DNA of 64,000 nucleotides from assembly GCF_016906535.1 (NCBI RefSeq), contig NC_057385.1, positions 1,488,001 through 1,552,000 on the forward strand, read 5' to 3'. The notes beneath the pieces were generated by a model, which searched no databases, had not been told where the DNA came from, and worked only from the letters and a program-made list of their open reading frames with translations. This DNA is from Rhizoctonia solani (Eukaryota; Basidiomycota; Agaricomycetes; Cantharellales; Ceratobasidiaceae). A program made the translations under genes and the position numbers. Below, piece after piece: positions 1-12,690 of this stretch; position 1 is the stretch's first letter, and every line of letters begins with the position of its first letter.

Positions 1-416
1 AGGGGGTGATATTATATTGACTCCTGTATCGTAGGTCATACGCATATATGGCCTAAGCACTCTGGTGACGAAAGCTATGCAAGTGACGGCCAGGACACGC
101 GTGTTCCTAGAAGGATAACCACGTTGAAGGGTTGGATCAAATGAGGGATTTATCCGCGACAAGGTGAAATAAGTTATATAAGCACACGAGGTGTGCACGT
201 GACGCACCCCAATTGTGCCCCAAATAGTGGAGCGTATTAATCCCAACGGCTTCCTGGATCACCCGCTACAAACCAACCCACACCCGCATCTCTCATAGAA
301 CCAACTTCAGCATAACTCACTACATTCGAGGCTTTATAATCTAATATTGCTATATATTATCAGTCTACTTTGCACTTTTAAGCTATTTTGACTATCATTT
401 TTCTTGACATTTTACG
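1..416. other. Intergenic, upstream of TAM41
   Basis: No coding sequence is seen. The last 80 bases before the TAM41 start are AT-rich (around 335-365), as expected for a fungal promoter/5' UTR. No specific element can be named. Confidence 0.4.
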
Positions 417-2639
417 ATGCTCTCCACTCCCACACGTTCTGTTCGCACAACCTTTGCCTCCCAGGCCCGGGCCCTGTCTTACACGGCTTCAGTGAAAACT
501 CCGCAAATTGAGTCTCACTCCTCGCAGCCGTCGCACCCTCCGCCACACTATGCACCACAGAGCTCGTCGCAATCTCCGGGTTCTCCCGCCCCGCGACGCT
601 CACGCTTGTCATCGCCCGCTCCTAGGCCGACTCCTGCTATGCAGCCTGGGATTCGTGTCCCACTATTGCCTCCTCAGTTCGGCCGCAACCAGGTCCTTGC
701 CGTTCCCGATCGCACGCGAGCATTGCTTGAGGAGATTGTTGCGGGCTTTGACGCTCCCATTCGATATGCGTTCGCATATGGAAGTGGCGTATTCGGCCAG
801 GAAGGCTATAAAGATAGTGTAAGTATTATACACCCCATCCGATCCATGCTCCTTTGGCCCGCTCTTTGGCAATTTCCCAACTAGGAATCCACTCTTGCGT
901 TTGGTGCTAACTTTAGTAACTTTCCAGGATCGCCCACAGCTCGACTTCTTGTTTGCCGTGACCCATGCAGACCACTTCCATTCGATCAACATGCAGCAAA
1001 ACTCAAAGCATTATGCATTGGTACCACGCCTCCTTGGGTCTGATTTTGTTGCTCGCACGCAAGCCCTTGCGCCTGGGCTATGGTTCAACCCGTATGTCAA
1101 GGTTAAAGATGGTAAGCACATGCATTTCCGATATTCGCGGCGGTTGTAGATCATCTCAACCGCGGCGCTTGCGTTTGCCATCGACCTCGTTGCATTTTTC
1201 TGGATGAGATCTCGACTCATGCTGACATATCTTCAGGTGTAACCATCAAATATGGCGTTACAACTGTGGACAATCTATGCGCTGATCTACTAGGATGGAA
1301 GTCATTATATATGGCTGGCAGGATGCACAAACCCATCCGAATCATCAAGGTAAATCTAACGTAGTAAATATTGGGATTCGGATCTAAAATCTAATAATTC
1401 ACCTAGGATGATCCTCGAGTCCGTTTAACCCAACAGGTCAATCTTACATCCGCTGTACGCGCAGCTCTTTTGACGCTTCCCGAGCGATTCAATGAAAAGG
1501 AGCTTTTCGAGAGAATTGCGGGTATCAGCTACGCTGGTTTGTCTCACCCGGGTTTTGAAAGAAGAAAAAAGCTAACCTGTGATATGTATAGGTGACCCAC
1601 GAATGTCATTCGCTGAGAATCCTCACAAGGTTCGCAACATTGTGAATGCGCAGCAGGAGCAATTCCGAGAACTTTACCATCGCTTGGTTGTTGGTCTTCC
1701 TGGCGTTCACTGGGTCGGAGAGAAAGTCGAGGTGAGGATCACAATTCATTCTGCGTGTTCAAGTAGTGTCTTTCGTTCTGCTTGGTTGGAGCGGGTGCTT
1801 TTAATCGGCTGGGTGAAAACCGGTGCAATAAGCTTCTCGAAAGCAATAATAATAGGGGCTACATATCGTGCAGCTCCAACGGTTCAAGCAAGGTGCTTGA
1901 GGCCAGGGACTGTGTGGGGAAAGGGGATCAGCATGGTAGATCCGGGTTCTCGCGTGTTCGATACATGCTGAAGCTAGGAACTGGTTGGAGCGCAACCATA
2001 TCAGGTTATTTGGCTTGCGGATTAGGCTCGGGATCTCGTTAATCGGGCTCAGAATGCTGGAGCATCAATCGCATACCTTGAGGGTAGATCATGACGACTG
2101 TGGCAAGCTCGGGAAAGTATTACCCGACTTTTTCTTAGCTCTGGTTGGTTCCATTTATGGAGTGACTTTGGTAGTATTTACGACATTATTACTTTGCTCT
2201 TGTGTTATTACCTTTTTGAATGCCTGCTGACTCAATTTGCCTTTCGCCCCCTTGGTAATCCCCCGCTTCGCTCTTCACTCTCTATTTCACTTCGGTATGC
2301 CCTTTATAGCAAGATGCCTCACCACAAGCACGCGGGCTACTCTTACGCAAACTCCCTTCGAACCTCCGGACGCGCATCGACACACGCTACCAATCACTTT
2401 CACCCGAACCTGCTCCGGCATCGCCTTCGTCGTCTCCAACACGCGACGAGAATGTGTTTTGGCAGAGGATTGGCGCTGCTCCAGATCTGAGCGAAACGAT
2501 GCAAGTTGAGATGGCGGATATCATTAAAGGCCCTGCGACGATGCAAAGCGTCAAAGGACTTGTTACTGCTGGGCCAATCAAGAGTCTCAAATATGCCGGC
2601 GAGAAGATTGGCAAGTGGTGGAATGCCAAGAGTTCATAA
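417..2639 (+). CDS. TAM41: Mitochondrial phosphatidate cytidylyltransferase (Tam41/Mmp37)
   Basis: Makes CDP-diacylglycerol from phosphatidate and CTP on the matrix side of the inner mitochondrial membrane, the first committed step to cardiolipin. The product starts MLSTPTRSVRTT with an Arg/Ser-rich presequence. It then has a Pro/Ser-rich linker and the Tam41 nucleotidyltransferase core: FAYGSGVFGQ (the GS motif) is followed across an intron by DRPQLDFLFAV and DHFH. Later exons carry VKYGV-like and LYMAGRMHKP segments, then DPRMSFAENPHKV. The final exon reads from QDASPQARG to a stop after KWWNAKSS. Introns begin at 819, about 1111, 1351, 1538 and 1732. The intron 1732-2309 is 578 nt, roughly ten times the usual size here; its small ORFs look like noise. 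The frame is intact throughout. The ATG at 417 precedes the presequence, and no better start is seen. Confidence 0.93.
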
Positions 2640-3987
2640 ACGTAGCACTCTATTCGAATATTTGGTAGTTTGGGGACGGGAGGGAGCGATGGGCCAAACG
2701 TTTAGTCTCTCACTTGGTTAGGGCAGATACTTGGTGATATGCCGGTTCGTCCACGATTCCCATCTCTCGTATCTATCATGATCTGCTTCTTGCTGCGCTA
2801 TTACTCTTTTTTGTCTTTTCGGATTATACCGTAGCCAATCGTCTTTATTCGCTGTCTATCGTCGATCAAGTTTGCCATCTATAGTTTATTGATGAAATCA
2901 CACTGCTTATAACTATACGCATAATACTATTGGCCGAGTTGCGCTATTCTCGCACTTTAGATGCCAATAAGATAGGGTTGATAATAGCGCTCGCTACTTG
3001 TAGGGATACTAGCTACGCCTGCAACGGTCTCCCGATGCTAATCCCCGTGCCCTTCATTACACAGAGCCGCGTGGACAACAAAACTTGCAGGCGTAGCAGT
3101 CAGTCCCCGCTGCCGGCGGGGAGGAACGGAAGCAGTGGATTTCAATGCCCGCATTTTAAACGACTATCAGTTGCCCACGTTCTGGGTTTGATAAATACGA
3201 TGAATGAGGGAAAGAAGCCACGATGGGTATAGGATGCTGTGGAGTGGAATGATATTGTCAGCACAGCTCTGATTTTTCAGCGCCCCCAGCTCGTAATTTA
3301 ATGTTTCAGTCTGCGTTATTCTATGCTCCTTACGAACGTTGTCGTCATGACGTCTTCCAAGAACGCTAGTCTATATCTACCCTTCCCAGGGATCAATTTT
3401 GGTTCAAATTGACATCTAAATAACCTCCTGCCGTTCGCCACATACTCATCCGCGATCCCAGCGGGTACTAGCAAAGGGCATCGACAAGACTTCTCGCTTG
3501 GATCTGCGGCGTTCCCTCGAGAGCTGAAGTGGGACTCTGCCACGAGTGATCGAGCCACGCTGTATAGAAGCCAAGTGCTTGTCTTTTTGCTCCACTTGAA
3601 CGCCCGGCCGTCCCATTTCCACTAGCACACGCACCGGCAACCTAATTCACATCACCTGGTCGAGCGCGCTACTTGTTCTACTTATCTGGTGCTTGCTTGA
3701 GTCTCTGTTCGATCTTCCTCCAAGTCTCCTCAACCTCCTGCACCTTACCCGACTTTCCTGAATAGAGCACTCACTCTTAGTTTTCCCATCGGGTGTCGGC
3801 GCGTGTTCCGGTCAAAGCCATTGACTCAGCTCACACGCGAAACATACATAAAACAAGCCCAAACCCACTGCCCCGCGGTCGTGCTATTGTAAGTTGCTTG
3901 ACGATGGGCCAAGCCAGTCTTCAAGGCAACTCTAATAAACTGACCGAACTGACATGTCTCTGTGCGGAACATAGTCTTGACCATCAC
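2640..3987. other. Intergenic region
   Basis: About 1.35 kb between TAM41 and the first DUF6699 gene. Short ORFs on both strands lack codon structure or recognisable motifs. The segment 3600-3790 is C/T-rich on the plus strand, typical of a fungal promoter and 5' UTR. Confidence 0.4.
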
Positions 3988-6592
3988 ATGGCTCCCCGTG
4001 GCATCCTCAAACCCCCCAGTGTCTTTCCTTTGGAACATGAGTTGCGAGGTCACGAAGGTGAGCGCACTCCCCACATCTTCATTTGTTCCATGGCCGTCAC
4101 ATGGCCAACTCACACGCGAGCAGAACCCCGCAAAACTCGCAGCCGTTCACGGTCTCGTGACCGCCGCCACGCCGATGAAATGGCCGTTGTCTCTAACGGG
4201 TACCAACGGGAACGTCTCCCGAGCGCTCATAGTTCACGACTTCGAGCTCGTTCCAGACACCGCTCCAAGTCCCGATCGCGACGACATGTACGATGGTCCG
4301 AACCAGTTGCATTTGTCGTGAGTGACGGTACAGGTCAGTAGATGCGTCATACTGTACTGTCCCCCCCTTCTGCTACCTATCAGGCGTGCTCCATCATGTC
4401 TAAGTGAGACGGGGACTGTCCGGGTTGCCAATCTATGCCGATCTGGTCGTCCTCGTGTTGAACTGCATGTTGGGTTGGGCCCTTTTTGGGCCATGTCATG
4501 AAGATCGCCTCATCATTTCCCCCTATCCCTCTAATCCCGCCCGTACTGAATACTAACTCATATATTGTGATCCTTGTTTCTAGATATGCTCGTCCAGCAG
4601 CTCCGTCACCGTCGATCGTCTCTTCCTGCGATCCTGGAAGATACACGAGCTATCTTCAGGGAGAGTGTGCGTGAAAAAGACAAGAAAGAAAGCCGTAGTA
4701 GCGATAAGGACTCATCTAGTTCACGACACGCTCCGGACACATTCCATCCTTCTCATTCGTCATCTCCTCCCAGACGCCCACCGCTCAAGTCCACGCTTTC
4801 AACACCGGATGTAGGGAAGGCTTCTCAGCTTGTTCCGTCACCTAAGGTTGTCGATCCCCTTTACATGCTCCTACCCCAATCTCACACGAGCACCGTCGAC
4901 GGAGAACGTCCCTTCCAAACGGCCTCGAGGCTGCACTGAAGGCCTCTTCTCACGCGCTCTGGCTTCCGCACCACACCGAGGGCCACTCTCATGAACATTC
5001 CTCATCCCATGGCAAGGATCACCATGACAAGGATCACTCAGTGAAACAAGTTGATGGTCGTAGTGTTTCTCACTCGAAGAACTCCAGCAGCGGGTCGCAC
5101 TCTCGCCCTTCTACGAATAGTCACTCGCGTTCCCGAACTTCCACGTCTCATTCGCATGCTTCCCAAACTCCTCGTCACTACGATACTGTTCAACTGCCTC
5201 CTCACGTGCACGAACAGCCGCATTTACGGGGCGGGTCCGCCTCAGCACCTCCACCAGTTACCTTCCTCAATCCACAACAACAACCATCTGGCGTAGGGCG
5301 TCCTATTTCTCAAATCACAACTTCGTCGCACATTACCGCCGCCTCCCACAAATCATCTATTCCAAGTCTTCAAGGTCATCGTCATCCAAGTCATCACCTC
5401 CAGAGAAGATCACCCCACCATTACCCTCTCCGGTTCCCTCCACCAAACCGTCGATTGAACCTCAAACTCCCAAGTAAGTTTGTGATGCAACGTACTGTTA
5501 TGAGGGTACTCAACAACATCGTTATTTCAGATCGATCCGTTCAAATCTGTTTTCATTCCCTACCATTGACGACATCTTTTCAAAAGATGAAACATCACAT
5601 TCGATGAAGTCTGTCCGCCGTCTATTCGGCTTGTCTACACCGAAGCACGAGCCTCGTAAACTTTCTGGCGATGAAATATCCGTCAAGAAGAGCAAACACT
5701 CGAGAGGGCCCAGCAAGGATCTCAAGGAAGACAACCCGAGTCGGACCGCAGACACCGAATGAGTATGTTCTAGCATGGGTATATGCACGTACTCCCACTG
5801 ACTAAATTTCAAGCTCTTCGTTGTCAACCCGCCCGCTCGGGAGACTCTTCACCGGCTCGTCATTCATTTGATTTGGGCACGTTTTCACTCCTGGATGATA
5901 TGGTACGTTGACTTGAATCCTGCGGGGATTTGACATGTGCTTATTTCAACGCCTAAATTTTCATAGCATATGCGCTGGACAACCGCAACTGCGCGTCATT
6001 TCCTGCCCGTCTTGACCCCGGCTGAAATTCAAACGTCTCATCTCACCCTTACTCTGAACCCTGCATTCACGACCATTCACTGGGACATTCGCCACCCACC
6101 CAACGCTGTATGGTCCGTAATCCCCGGTCGCAGGTCAGTTCTCTGGACTGGCCACAATGAGCCGGCGACCGTACCACTTGTCCCATCTCTTCGGATCATT
6201 TCACCGTACTTCCCTTGGGTCATAAATGCACGAAACCGGCGGGAGTTACATGCGGCGACATTCTTTCGGCTATTCATACAAGCGCGCTTCAGCTTGTTTG
6301 GCGCGGAGAGTTTGATAAGCTGCGTCCCGAAGACAAGACTCGTCTTGCCGCCGGCTATCACGCGAACCGCCCTGCGAACGGAGCTCCCAAGACGGCCGAC
6401 TCGCCCTTTGATGCTGGCAGCTGGCTCGTTCGCGCTGATTGGCTGGGGCGATACACTGTGTTGCGTGGTATGACTGTGAGCGAGGGAAAGGACAAGAACG
6501 GATCCCCTCTGCCCGATGTACTATTGAACATGTATCTGACAGAGAATCGTCGAGAGGCGGACAGGCAGGCCGTGGTCCTGGTTCGTCACTGA
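3988..6592 (+). CDS. DUF6699-domain protein with long disordered N-terminus (frame broken)
   Basis: No enzymatic role is known for DUF6699, a domain common in Agaricomycetes. The N-terminus reads MAPRGILKPP, a start often seen in this family, then Ser/Arg/His-rich low-complexity sequence (RSRSRSRDRR). An intron runs from 4334 to 4583. The C-terminal domain begins near 6050 with NPAFTTIHWDIRHPP, then LRIISPYFPWVIN, GVTCGDILSAI and RADWLGRYTVLRG. The frame is not continuous: to follow the protein one must step back one base near 4912, 5355 and 6230. At 5760-5762 a TGA sits directly before a GTATGT donor. All changes have the same sign, as if one base were missing. I read this as one gene with sequence errors; a decayed copy, or two adjacent genes, remains possible. 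A paralogue converges from the other strand. Confidence 0.6.
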
Positions 6593-7082
6593 ACCAACTA
6601 TGTTAGAATTTGTATCTTTTTTCGTTTCCATATATTCGATCTGTTTATTGTTCTATGGCTTTCGTTTACATATATATTCCGCAAGTGTAGTGTAGATATC
6701 CTATGTTTCTCGACTTATGGCTCTTGTGCTTTTCACGAACTGCGATGAACGATCACGATATCTAAATTACAGTCTGGGGCTGTTTTCTATGTATTCGTTT
6801 TAATTTTTCGTATAGCATCATAACGGGAAACTGAACATCGGTTGAGCTCGTAACATATTGGAGAGATATTGGAGAGGATATACAGTAATGTTTCTGCGCA
6901 TAAACGCTTCGTATTGTGAAGCGCGCGTGTATCTATAGATTACCCATCAAGGAAAGTAAACCGAGTAGAAAAACAATCAGACAGCCCAAACACACGAATT
7001 CACCACATCCTACAAACTGATACGATAGCATAGCGAGACGGCAAAAGAAAAGAAGATAGAGAGAGGAATTAAGAAAGTCCTA
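6593..7082. other. Convergent 3' regions of two DUF6699 genes
   Basis: AT-rich, no ORF of note. It holds the 3' UTRs of the convergent DUF6699 genes; several TATATA stretches (6660-6680, 6880-6890) could serve as polyadenylation signals. Confidence 0.35.
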
Positions 7083-9103
7083 TCACGCCGATGCCATAGA
7101 GGCCGGCCTCTCATGTCGACGAAGGTCCATAACAAGGTGAGTCAAGCCATCTTCGGGCGTACGGCGCTTGTACGCGGGGTCGGACCGTATTCCGGCAAAC
7201 AATGTTCGTTCACGTAGGACGTCTGCGCGACGAAGGCCCTCGCCCCACCCGAGCCGGGCCCACACATGACACTCTCACCGCTCATGCGGCTCCCTTCGCT
7301 CCAGACGCTCCCGCGCATACTCGTCCCATCGCCCACGCTGCCACTGAATCTACTAGCGAAGCTCCCCGCATCGCTCGAATCCGCCACCCGGTTTTTCCCA
7401 TACGCCCTGCTGATATACCACCTCGTGCGTTCATCAAGCTTTTCCCATTCGTTTTGCTTGACGAACCGCAGCACGAGCTGCTCGTGCAGCGCAAACAAAA
7501 CATCGGCGACCGAGACGTACGTCGGAGGTTCGTCGGGCGTTGCGCTTTCCCCGTAACCCGCGCGCGCCATCGTGTGTGTGGGGACGAGATGTGCAACATG
7601 CTCTTGGGTGGATACGTAGCTGGGGCCATCACCTCGACTTTGCTTAGGGCTCTAGTCGCTCCTTCGCTGTCGTGCCATAGCTCTGAGCGACTCTTGGCGC
7701 CGTTTCGGTACTTGGCCGTGATGAGCGATGCCGAGGCCGGTGGGAACCGGATGTCCCATAGTATATGCGCAAATATCGGGTTGACTATGAGTTTCTGTGG
7801 TAATGCGGGTACAGGTGGAGTCGGCGGAAGATGCAAGACACCCGATGTCGGCGATGCGCTAAACAGCGACCATACGTTAGGGACCTGGGAAATTCGGGTC
7901 AGTCCCACGTTGCAGGTAACAAAGTTCGCCATGAACTCCAAACACAGCCAAGCGTACCGATGGAAATCGATACTGGCAAGAAAAGATAAAAAAAAGAGCT
8001 ACCAACTTACCTCGCCAGTCCATTTTTCTCCTTTTTCTTCAATCGCCGACGGTGGTCTATTTGAGCGCATCTCAGTACCGTGTACTGATCCGGATGCTGA
8101 TATGTAATGTGATTGTGCATCCAGCATAAACTGGCTCCAGGAATCGCGGAGATAGGGCGTGGAAGGTGACGAAATGTACGAATGGGGCGCGGCAGGATAT
8201 GCCTCATGCGAATAACCATCCGGCCGGTCAGGGAGTTGAGCCGATACTGAAGCGGTCGAGAAATAGTCTTTCTGCGCCTCTAAGGGTGGTGTTCGAGGAG
8301 CCGAATCTGATGTAAGCCCAGAGTGTGTTGATGAATTAGAACCTGGTCCTCCCATCAGCATAGGTGTTGGATTTGAGTGGGTAAGGCTTTCATCCCTATA
8401 GAGACGATAGTCATTATTGAGCACTGAGCGATACACCGAAAAAACCAACTCACTCTTCTCCAGAAAGCGGTGAATGGGCATGTGACCCGGGGAATGAATG
8501 TCCGTTGTCCGCTTCGAGCTCGGACAAACGCACAGACTCTGCCCATGAGAGCTCGGGGATGGTGGGGAGTCCCAGGTGGCTGCTACTCCTTCGGCTGGCG
8601 TACCCTCGAGTGTAAGTGAACTGAGAATCCGATGTAGCCGGGACCACGTAAGAAAGATCCGCCTGATTTGTACTTGTACTTTGTCGGTCAGATTCTGCCA
8701 CGCTCTTGCTGTCCAGTGACGAGTTCTGTGAGGATTGCTTCAGGTGGGGTAGCGCAGAGGACATGGAAAAGGGGGAAACTGGTTCTACGGTGTTGGGAAT
8801 ATGGAACTGAATTTGAGATGACATCCATTGGTCTCTATCGTGGGGGTAGTCTGGGATAGCTGTATGGTCATTAGTACGGCGGGCCAGAGACTACAGAGCT
8901 TAATGGTTCTCACTTTCAAAGTCCAGTGCTACAGGTCGAGTATAAGCCCCACCGGCATATTCCAGGCTATAGTTGGGGCGACTTCCAGAAGGATCGTTTG
9001 CTGATGTGGGAATTAAAGATTATTATCATTTGTGGGTGTTCATCTCGTACCACAGTCGTACTTACGGGAGTTTGGTGCAAGGAAAAACAAAGGCGTCCGA
9101 CAT
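7083..9103 (-). CDS. DUF6699-domain protein, convergent paralogue (frame broken)
   Basis: Function unknown. The splice chain can be followed well at the 5' end. Exon 1 is 9103-9066 (MSDAFVFPCTKLP), exon 2 8966-8914 (LEYAGGAYTRPVALDFE), exon 3 8859-8454, exon 4 8395-8011, and exon 5 resumes at about 7884 with VPNVWSLFSASP. All junctions are GT-AG and keep phase. The middle is Ser/Thr/Pro-rich. The DUF6699 domain has NPIFAHILWDIRFPP, MLHISSPH, YVSVADVLFALHEQL and, at the end, RADVLRERTLFAGI. Two one-base frame steps are needed, near 7565 in a run of CA/CG dinucleotides and near 7262 in a TGTGTGGG run. The first falls at the same domain position as a break in the plus-strand paralogue. Stop at 7083. 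The short segment between exons 4 and 5 may hide one extra 15-nt exon. Confidence 0.68.
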
Positions 9104-9906
9104 TTGGAGCCCAAGATGGGTATGGCGTGGTTGAGATCGGGAGAAGAGGCCAGGCCTCCTGGAACGCAAATCCCGTGACGTGACTGAATCGGACTTGAAC
9201 TTTGGCCCAAGTGCTCCCAGTGCGTATGCTCACAGAGCTCGGGGGAGAGAACAACGAGGTGTGAGGTGTGGAGAGAGTGAGCTTGGCTGAAAAGCAAGAG
9301 AAATTACCGAGCAGCCTCAGTCGTCACCGTTTGGTTAGCAATGACGTTGTGCCGCAGCCGGTTCTTACTGATGTGCGATTTGCTAAATGAGCTGCTGAAA
9401 AGCAACAAGATATAGCCTATCCGGTCGTTGAGGAGGAGTTCAAGGGGATCCTTAAACACACGAGAACGTGTATACTGGACTAATATGATACCATTCCGAG
9501 AGCCTCGCCCCCCGTCCCTCGCGTCCAGCAGGTGGCGGTGGGAAGCATGGCCATCTGATATCCGGAAATATCGTGCCTTACTCGTCCGGACATCTAAGCG
9601 CTCAGCGTCAGTGTGCCGATCATCACGTGACTAACCTTTGTTCTATCCCAAACACACACCCCTTTGTGGGTAGAGTACTTCTCCCTGCCATCTTATTTGC
9701 GCGCATAATAGGTCGGGAGTGATTTGGCTCAACGCGTCAAGAGGAGAAGTCTCATCCCAGCTCGAATTGAAACGAGCTGAAACGTTCATATTGGATACGG
9801 CCGAAACACGTTGAGCTGGCCCCTCCCCAGTCTCCTGCTTCTCCGAGTGACGCTGGTCCGAGCGCAGCCGTTGGTACTAGCAGCTGCCTAGCTAGGCCAT
9901 CCCATA
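9104..9906. other. Divergent intergenic region
   Basis: About 800 bases between the divergent DUF6699 and unknown genes, so it should hold both promoters. Short ORFs on either strand show no motif. No specific element was recognised. Confidence 0.35.
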
Positions 9907-12690
9907 ATGAACGCCACGCAGAACCTTGCTCTTTACTGTGCATCGGCTATCCTACCGGATCTCCCGGCTGGTGATTATGCACCGCCCTTGCCAGTATGTA
10001 CTGCATTCACTCAGCTACAGAGCTAGCTGACTTTATTGTCGTAGGATACTAACGAACAATCCGGGAGCAACAAGTATACGTTGGCGGCGACCGTCGAGCC
10101 ATGGAGGAAACTGACCTACATCAACATGTGGCAGCAGGAGAAGTTCGACGAGGCCACGCAACATGGTTAGAGTCGTACTATTTCAGACTTTTGGCTCCGA
10201 ATTCACCATATCATTTCAGCGTTCGCAAATACCATGAACGTACCCACATGGGATCTCAGAGTCCCGGAGTTTGACCCTGAAACCCGCTCTATCGCTACTA
10301 TGGCTGGGGGGAGACAGTTTGTCACTCCGCCAAATCATTTGCCGTTTCCGGAGGGCGTTCAGGGGATCAGGGAATGGGTCTATCATCTTCCGCTACGAAC
10401 GGCCGAAGTAAGTAACTCGTTGGTATATCTATCAAGGTCATAGCATTCTCACGCTCTCGCTTGACCAGCGTGTGATGAATTTAGTAAACCGAAACGCTGA
10501 GAGCTGGTGTTTGGATATCAACCAAGCAAGCATTCAATTCTCCCATTTATATGCATCGTGCGCTTGGGGTCCACGATTAGAACGAGTTACACCGGGGTCC
10601 ACAAGCACCTCTCGCCATGTTATGCCCAACTTGCTGTTCATTATCCAGAGCCCCTGGCTATTAAACTCCAAGGATTTCAGGATTTTTTGCGAACGATCGA
10701 TGGTAGGAGAGTTTCATCAGTTGGGAGCAATCGAGTACTAACTCAACCTTAGTACCGTCACTATGCGAAGAAAGACCCCAAGACAGGCAAAGTCGAAGCT
10801 ACCGAGCTCGATTACGTCGATAAGTTATGGGCGTCAGTGAGTGACAGCCGGTCCCCAGCGCATAAATTCTGACATAATACCAGATTTACGACGATTGTGT
10901 AAGAGGCGGCACGCATTACTTTATCCTAACCACCTATAGTATGGTTCATTTCATTGTTTCTATCGTGTGATACTAAAATTCGCTTCCGATTAGATGAATG
11001 GGCATTTGGCGCATTCAGTAGAGGTAAGGTCATATTCCTCACTGCCAATCAACTCCTAATATTCCTCACAGGCTGGACGACAGCGTGGGTGACACCTCCC
11101 AAGCCCTACAACGCAGGTTCTCCCAGTGTCCCAGGCCCTACAGTCCTTCAGTCCATCCTGTTTTGGATGCATTCGGCGAGACAATTTTATTTCGATAGTT
11201 ACGGTGTAACCAGAACTCCTTCACTTGAAGGACCAGGGCTCCCAACTCCCATTACCCCTACCAGTAAACATTCGCCCTCACCATCTCTAACCTCTTCCGA
11301 GTCGGAGCTAGACCTGGACTCGGAGACGGACGACAATACCTTGGACAAAGGGTGGCTTGACGAAATGCGCACGAGTGTGCGGGAGATCAAAAATCTGAAA
11401 GGTAAGCGAGTTGGAGGAGGTTAGTTGGGCTTAGTATCTAGTACAGAGGCTTACTTTGTTTTGTGAACTTAGGGGCTAGGAAGCTTGGGCGAACGACGAG
11501 TGGGTCCTGGGTTATTCCGGAGGTCAGTGAGGGCCTTCAAGTTGTGGAGAGAAAATAGGAGTAGATTTTGCAAACGCATGGCCGCGGAGCACAAAGGCCC
11601 AAACGGAGGCTATGCAAGCGCTATGCTCACCTAATGCACGCATACAGCCGTCGGGTTTGCCTCGTGCTTCATGCGAAGATCCGACTCTTCTGCTAGATCG
11701 GGATTGCATTCCTTTAACGTAGTTCTGGGTGTTACGGCTGGACACTGACTCCCTTGTCATTTTCAGATCTGGGAGGATATGGAGCCTCCGAAAATCCCAC
11801 CAAAGCGAGCCGTATATGTGATAGAAACTGACGACGAATCTTCGGACCCCGCGCAAGATGGATGGTACCATAAACGACGAAGAATAACTAACGACCGACA
11901 CGACACGACCAGACGACTGCCTACGCCATCACGATCCGTACGAGACCAACGAGGACTCACCAATGGGACCTCTCCGCCTGATATCTCCTCTACTCAAGCT
12001 AACACCAGCGTTTCTATTTCCACTACCGGGACTGACAAGACTCGAATATTTCCGGGAGGGTTCACCCCTATCTCTGATAGTGCCTCTGGTTGGTCACCTT
12101 GGTTCAACGAAAGTTCGTCTGTAAAGATTTTCTGGAGCCGCGCGTTCATGTCGGTTCGATCGACTTTGGCAGATGCGTTTTACCGAATATCACGTTTACG
12201 ACAACAAGGGAGAAAGCTATTTCCCGAGCCGGCTGAAGTTACTCCAGTCGCTACCACGATGATTCAACCGCCATTGATGCAACCAGTCGAGAGGACAGCC
12301 CGGTCGCCAGTCAACCGTTTACCGGCATTCGACCTCACCGATAGCTTTGAAGAAGTCGAAATACGAGACGAGAACGAGCGTCCACCTGGTCCTATCGTGC
12401 TGGCGCCACCGCCACATTTGTCTCTACCTCAGACAACAGTTGCTATCGGAGGTCATACGATAGAACTAACTCGACCGCGAAAACGGCCGCGACCACTGAG
12501 CACTATTCGTCTCGACCAACCTACCAACCAATCATGGCCGCCTCCAAGGCAACCTTTCACGCCCCTGCTTGTTGAAGCTGGCTCAGATAGCGATGCGACA
12601 GAAATCGATCCTGACGCACAACGCCGCCCAGAGTACGGCTTCCGCGATTCGTCCCCTTCTGTTCATGTCAACGATATTTACGAGATGTAG
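9907..12690 (+). CDS. Unrecognised multi-exon protein
   Basis: I do not recognise the family. Exons follow clean GT-AG borders with phase kept: 9907-9993 (MNATQNLALYCASAILPDLP), 10045-10165, 10220-10407, 10469-10702, 10753-10836, and short exons to about 11030. These are followed by a long segment with WTTAWVTPPKPYN to about 11400, a short exon (ARKLGRTTSGSWVIPE), and the final exon from 11767 (IWEDMEPPKIPPKR). The N-terminal half is ordered and rich in Trp/Tyr (VEPWRKLTYINMW, IREWVYHLPLRTAE). The C-terminal half is polar with acidic Ser clusters and basic patches (KRRRI, RPRKRPRP) that could act as nuclear localisation signals. The junctions around 10837-10990 are the least certain part. An alternative frame over 10507-10752 looks protein-like but breaks phase with the next exon. 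Confidence 0.6.

Noticed and set aside
4907..4925. Programmed -1 ribosomal frameshifting as an explanation for the breaks
   Set aside because: The sites share no slippery heptamer or downstream structure that I could see, and they occur in unrelated genes including SDHA; missing bases are simpler.
7202..8107. 301-codon plus-strand ORF
   Set aside because: It is antisense to the minus-strand DUF6699 gene, whose splice junctions and domain motifs are convincing; no motif was seen on the plus strand.
10507..10752. Alternative frame in the unknown gene that looks protein-like
   Set aside because: It would require a frame shift before it and break phase at the next exon, while the frame from 10469 stays open to 10702 and joins cleanly to 10753.
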